DNA of 64,000 nt from Hemileia vastatrix (Eukaryota > Basidiomycota > Pucciniomycetes > Pucciniales > Zaghouaniaceae): the NCBI GenBank assembly GCA_030280995.1, contig JASXTE010000005.1, positions 30,781,001-30,845,000 of the forward strand. Reading direction: 5' to 3'. The notes under the pieces were generated by a model. It did not search any database, was not told where the DNA came from, and worked only from the letters and a program-made list of their open reading frames with translations. Of the stretch, positions 59,428-64,000 are shown piece by piece. Position 1 is the first letter of the stretch. Each line of letters begins with the position of its first letter. The translations under genes were made by a program, and so were the position numbers.

Positions 59428-60405
59428 ATTAGGTGTTTTTTTGGCTTTATTCAGTGAATATTGGGACTATAGGTATTTGGGTACTACCATTAGATAGCCC
59501 TAGTTTTCTCCATATTTTATGTCTTGGTGTCATTTTTCATATTCCAAGTTTTAAGGGGTAATTTCCCCATCTTTCATTTCTAAAAGATAGCTGTTTAATT
59601 TTTTTTTGTGTTTTACACGCTAAGCTTAAGTCTTAGGGTTAAGTGCTTAGTACCATTAAGTAGAGCTAATTTGGCTCTATATTTTATGTCTCAATGTTTT
59701 AATAGCTTAATTTGTGTTTTTAGGGTTTTAGTAGTTGTTGTAGATTTTTCTTAGTATTTGGGGCTTTATTAGATGTTTTTAGTGGTTTTTTGGCTTCAGG
59801 AAGGTATGCCTTCCTTTGTTATAGAAGGCTGGGGAGTGTTTCTAGAGGGTTTTTATTCAATTTGGCTGGCAAAGGCACCAGATTAGTTGCTGTGCATGTA
59901 TTTTAGATAGGTGGTCTGTGTGTACATACTGTATAAGACAGTTTGGGGAAACTTTAATTATCATACAATGATCCTGTAGTTATATTGTTGTTTCTCACTC
60001 AGTTTTCACTGTTTTTTGGCCACAATTGGCTGTGTTTGTTTCAAGGTTAGTTCTTCATTTAACTTAACTTTGGCAACTGATATCTCTGTTTTAGCTTTGC
60101 AACCTACATCAAGTATTTTTGCTGTGTTTTTGCAACAAGTGCACTGTGTCTTTGGTTTCTGGTGTGAATTTCTCTGCATTTTATATTTTATGGTTCTTTG
60201 GTTCTCAGTGGTCTGCTATTGGCTACTGTCTTGACTTGTAAAGCAGTCAAGGAGTTGTTTGGAAGGAGGAATTGTAACAGTCTCTAATTTTCTGTAGCAA
60301 ATTAATCTCACCTGGTTTTTCTCAAAGGGACGGGGGTTTTTCTCTCTAGTTTTACCCCAACTCCCTTGGTCAAGGCCTATAGCTAGTACTATAGGATTGT
60401 CTACA
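59428..60405 (-). repeat. LTR of the unnamed family, copy 2
   Basis: On the minus strand it starts TGTAGACAATCCTATAGTAC at 60405 and ends near 59428 next to the Cys-cluster ORF. It is collinear over its length with 18370-19380. The plus-strand 72-codon ORF inside is not conserved with the other copy. Confidence 0.65.
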
Positions 60406-60659
60406 GCATGTGATTGTCCTGTACCAGGCTATCTTCAGCACTAGCAGTAGTCAAACTTCATAGTTCCTAACACTATTATTCTATTTAATTTAGGTTTGTT
60501 TTAATTTATTACATTTTTTTCCCTTACATCTTAATTTAATTATTTATCTTATTTTATTTCAAAAGGTGATATTTATATTACATGTGTAAATAACAGTCTT
60601 TGAATTCTAAAAATGAGCTGGTGAAATCTAATGTACACCCATGATAAGAGTTCACAACC
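60406..60659. other. AT-rich spacer, nothing recognised
   Basis: Short non-coding stretch between the LTR and the hairpin array. Confidence 0.4.
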
Positions 60660-60915
60660 CAATTTCATGCATGTGGACTCTGATCTACAACAATACATCA
60701 AAGTAAAACATCCAATTTTGAGCATGAGACCTCTGATTTACAGCTGTACATCAAGACTCACCAGCCATTTTTATGCATGTGTACCCTGATCTATGGCTGT
60801 ACATCAGAGGACCACATCCAATTTTATGCCTGTGAACTCTGATCTATGGCTGTACATCAGAGTTCACCAGAGAATTTCAACCAACTTAATACTGCTACAT
60901 GGCTATACAACAGCA
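60660..60915. repeat. Tandem array of about 60-bp hairpin units
   Basis: Four to five diverged units, each with a core like CTCTGATCTATGGCTGTACATCAGAG. The best unit pairs 10 bp perfectly (60834-60843, GAACTCTGAT, with 60856-60865, ATCAGAGTTC) around a 12-nt loop. Linkers contain CATCCAATTTTATGC-like words. No coding potential and no transposon ends identified. Confidence 0.75.
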
Positions 60916-62900
60916 TCCATCAGATCAAATAAAATGAATTAAATCACTTTAAAAGTAATTATAATGTAATTGAATATAAAAAAGACATATAGGTGAGTAT
61001 AATAAATAGAATTAAAAAAAGATAAATAAAAATGGTATAAAATGAGATAAAACCCAACAAATCATTATTATATATTTTGAAAAGAAATGTAATAAAGTGC
61101 AATAAACTAAAATATAATTCTGATAAAATAAAATAAAATTACATAACACATAACCAAACACATCTCAATATAATGATATAAAATACAATAAAATAAAATA
61201 AAATTATTTAATTTGAGGTAATGAATTTAATAAAATGAGTGTACTAAAATATAATTTAATATAATAAAATAAAAACAATTTGAAAAACTACATGATATAA
61301 CATAAAACAAATTTATACAGAATTTTTTTTTATATTTTATTCAATATGAGTTTTAATATTTCTATGCAATTTAATTTTTTATGCATATTTGATATAATAT
61401 TGCATATAAATATTCAATATGAATTTTGTGTATGTGTATTCAATATGAATTCTCATATGCATATTCCATATAAATTTTATATGCATATTTTTTTGAATAA
61501 TTATTCAAAATCATTTTTGTTAAATATATGAATTATCAATGTACATTTACATACTGAATACCACTTTGCAAGTTAGTATTCAATCTTGCTTATCCTGTCA
61601 GGCTGAGTTCAAGTACAGAGATGTGAATAGCTTGATTAGTCAGTTGTGCAGAAAATTTTTATGGTACTATATGAATGCTGTAGTACAAATCCAATAAGTA
61701 TTAGAATATAACTCAATATAAGGGTGTAAGTAATTTAATCTCACCAATGATATATGGTTTACAATTTATAGTTGGTAGAAGAATATAGAAAATAATTCAA
61801 ACACTATTCAAAAAATTTAAAACTACTAATGAAATGTATTGTAATTGTAATAGTTATATGGTTTAATTGTAATGATAAAGAATGTAGAATATAAGCCCAA
61901 AAACCTCCTCCTTTTGTACCCATGAAGTCCCCAATGTTCCTCCTTAATTTAACAATCCTCTACATGGCCAATGATGCCTCAAATTAAAACTTACACATTC
62001 CCATCAATATGAGGATACACCAGTAATAAAAGAAGAATCATATCACATGTAAAAATACAAGAATAAGCAGTTTTAATCCATCAAAAATAGAGTAAAAACC
62101 AAAATGAGAGTATATGTGTGACTCTAAAAATAAAAGACTAAATAAGGAAGAAAAATTACTGAATATAACACATAATTAAGGTTGATCAACAGTAGAAATA
62201 TAAAGTCTAATTATTCAAAATTATTATGTGAAATCTCCATCCAAATATGACCAATATTGACTGAGAAACCATTGGGAAACTCAAAAAAAGATGTGAAATG
62301 TAGGGTAGCTGAATGCAGTCTCTTGGAAGGCTCTTTCACAGGTAAATCCTTGACTATAAGGTAATTTTAAGTATGTTAGTGAATTATAGGCACCAATCTT
62401 GAGGCTATTAATGAAATTAGTGCATATAATGAGGTCAATGCACTAATAATGAATTTAGGACACTAAATAAGCTCCTATCACTTATTTTAGCATTTTTCCC
62501 CATAGTTGGCATACAATGTGGGGTAATTAGTGTGAAATTGTTAACTTTTCTAAAAATTAAGCTATTCAAATGGGAAAAATGCAGGCAGTATGTGGCCAGT
62601 ACACAGAAGCCATTTCTGGCGTAAAAAACATCAAATTTGAAAGGTGTTATTTTTATACATTTAAATATCCAAATAAATAGTTCAAATTAAGACAAAGTGA
62701 TCTGTCAATGTAAATTTTGTAATATTATTTAATTTGTAGCACATATATTCAACTTATAAGTGATTTAAAGCATCTTTCTTATTTTTTCCAAAAAAAATGA
62801 AAACAACAGCTTTAATTTCAACTTAATATTAAGTACATAAGACTAATAAAAGATGGATATATGTTTGTATATAAGGTACTATAATGGAATATATTGTATT
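60916..62900. other. AT-rich DNA, no gene recognised
   Basis: AATAAAATAAAAT-type low complexity at about 61100-61320 and ATGCATATT-type repeats at 61380-61490. The remainder lacks ORFs beyond chance and shows no clear repeat boundaries. Confidence 0.5.
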
Positions 62901-62989
62901 TAATTATTAATTTTACCTATGTATACATATTTTATACCTTTATTTATTGTTTCCATGTGTACTACATGTGTTTAAAATAATTTATAAGA

Positions 62990-63025
62990 AGTTTTTACTC
63001 AGTCCTGGGAATATCTGGGCTGACA
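62990..63025 (-). repeat. LTR edge, TGTCAGCCCAG type
   Basis: From 63025 the minus strand reads TGTCAGCCCAGATATTCCCA then GGACTGAGTAAAAACTTC, like the LTR start of the gypsy family. The further extent toward 62.85 kb is unclear. Confidence 0.4.
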
Positions 63026-64000
63026 TTATACTTTGCTTCAATACAAAACAAAATAAATTGAGGTAGCCATATAGCTTTCAAGATTTTTACAATTGAAATG
63101 ATTTTCATGAATTTTTGAGAACTGTACAAATCATATAGTTTTTTATTTTTTTATTTATGAATTTTTATAATTTTTTGGAAATTTATGATTTTTAAAAAAA
63201 AATTGAAATTTTTTGAAATTTTTATTTATATAACTTTTTGAAATGCCTGACTTTTGACTTTTTTGATGTTTTGATTATTATCATTTTTTGATTTTTTTTA
63301 TTTTTTTTGAAATTTTTTTATCTATATGATTTTTATGATTTTGTAAATTTCTATAATCTTTATAGTATTTTTGTTTTATAAGATTTTTTTGATTTTTTTA
63401 TTTTTTTTATTAATTTTTGATTGTTTTAATTTTATTTATTTTTATAATATTCATTTTTTTGATTTTTTTGATTTTTTTATGATTTTTTTGACTTTATGAT
63501 TTTTTTGAATTTGATGTATTTAATGAAGATAATGATTTTCAGAATTTTATAAAAAAAAATTCAATTTTCTTTATACTTATTTAACAATTATTTTTTGTTA
63601 TTGATTGTTTTTCTTTGAGTTGATACATTTTTATGAATACACTTAGAGGGCTACAGTTGGATATTCAATATCATGTTGCATATTGCATAGATATGTTGGG
63701 CAAGAGAAATGTACATTTGCCCTCATAAATTTTGACTTTTGACTATTACATGGGGGGGACAAACATGTTGTAACATTTAATTGTTGATGATTTTTGGTTG
63801 ATGTGAGTTGCCCCTATCTGTCATTGAACATGTAAATCATTAATGCAGCAAACAATTGGTTTCTTAACATGCATTGATTATCTCATATTTTGTTAAAGAA
63901 AACAGCCTTTAACTTTCCAAACATGTAAGGGAATACTGTTTTTGTGTTGAAAAGTTTTAAACTGAGCATGACATAGTTCAGTTTTTGTTGTACTCCATTT
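63026..64000. other. T-rich low-complexity DNA
   Basis: Long stretches of TTTTTGATTTTT-type sequence (63120-63560), then ordinary AT-rich DNA with a G-run at 63751-63758. No gene recognised. Confidence 0.5.

Overview
The window looks like a transposon-dominated piece of a eukaryotic, probably fungal, genome. A rust fungus (Pucciniales) with a very large AT-rich genome is the best fit. The pointers are: short GT-AG introns; a fungal Thp1/Csn12-type PCI gene; a secreted-protein gene with many small exons; chromodomain Ty3/gypsy elements; a fungal-style LINE; and above all repeated Tet/JBP-like 2OG-Fe(II) oxygenase genes of the kind abundant in rusts. The organism call is inference; no species-specific marker was seen.

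Ordinary genes sit only in about 5.0-15.7 kb. On the minus strand is a multi-exon PCI-domain gene (PCID2/Thp1/Csn12 family, 5051-7802). A (TTTTA)n block lies just upstream of its start. A 5'-truncated LINE follows (8668-11588). Then come the SF3b p14 gene (SF3B6, 11803-12566, five exons) and a secreted protein of unknown function (13172-15697, 11 exons, 401 aa). One intron of the secreted-protein gene holds about 370 bp of pure AAT repeat. Both conserved genes use one GC-AG intron.

From 15.8 kb on, nearly everything is mobile DNA. The central theme is a PIF/Harbinger-like family with ends AGGGGGT...ACCCCCT flanked by ATT. Three long copies have the same layout: A 20188-26327, B 27677-34961, and D 39365-55669 (inverted and interrupted). 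In order they carry a DDE transposase with an intron, a long C-tract/G-tract inverted repeat, a Tet/JBP-like dioxygenase gene, and a convergent Myb/SANT-like coiled-coil gene. A truncated copy (15814-16704), an internally deleted derivative (38198-38648) and about 200-bp MITEs share the ends. MITEs twice sit inside MITEs.

Copy D is split by a complete, apparently very young chromodomain Ty3/gypsy element (43798-52556). It has 824-bp LTRs with one difference noticed, target duplication AAATC, and an intact 2004-residue Gag-Pol. Its leader holds about ten degenerate hairpin- or micro-exon-like units. A related truncated gypsy lies at 35257-39199 (minus). Another LTR-element family leaves LTRs at 18370-19380 and 59428-60405 and a decayed internal region at 56.9-59.4 kb with its own hairpin-like array. 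The first 5 kb and last 3.6 kb are AT-rich, with only repeat fragments recognised.
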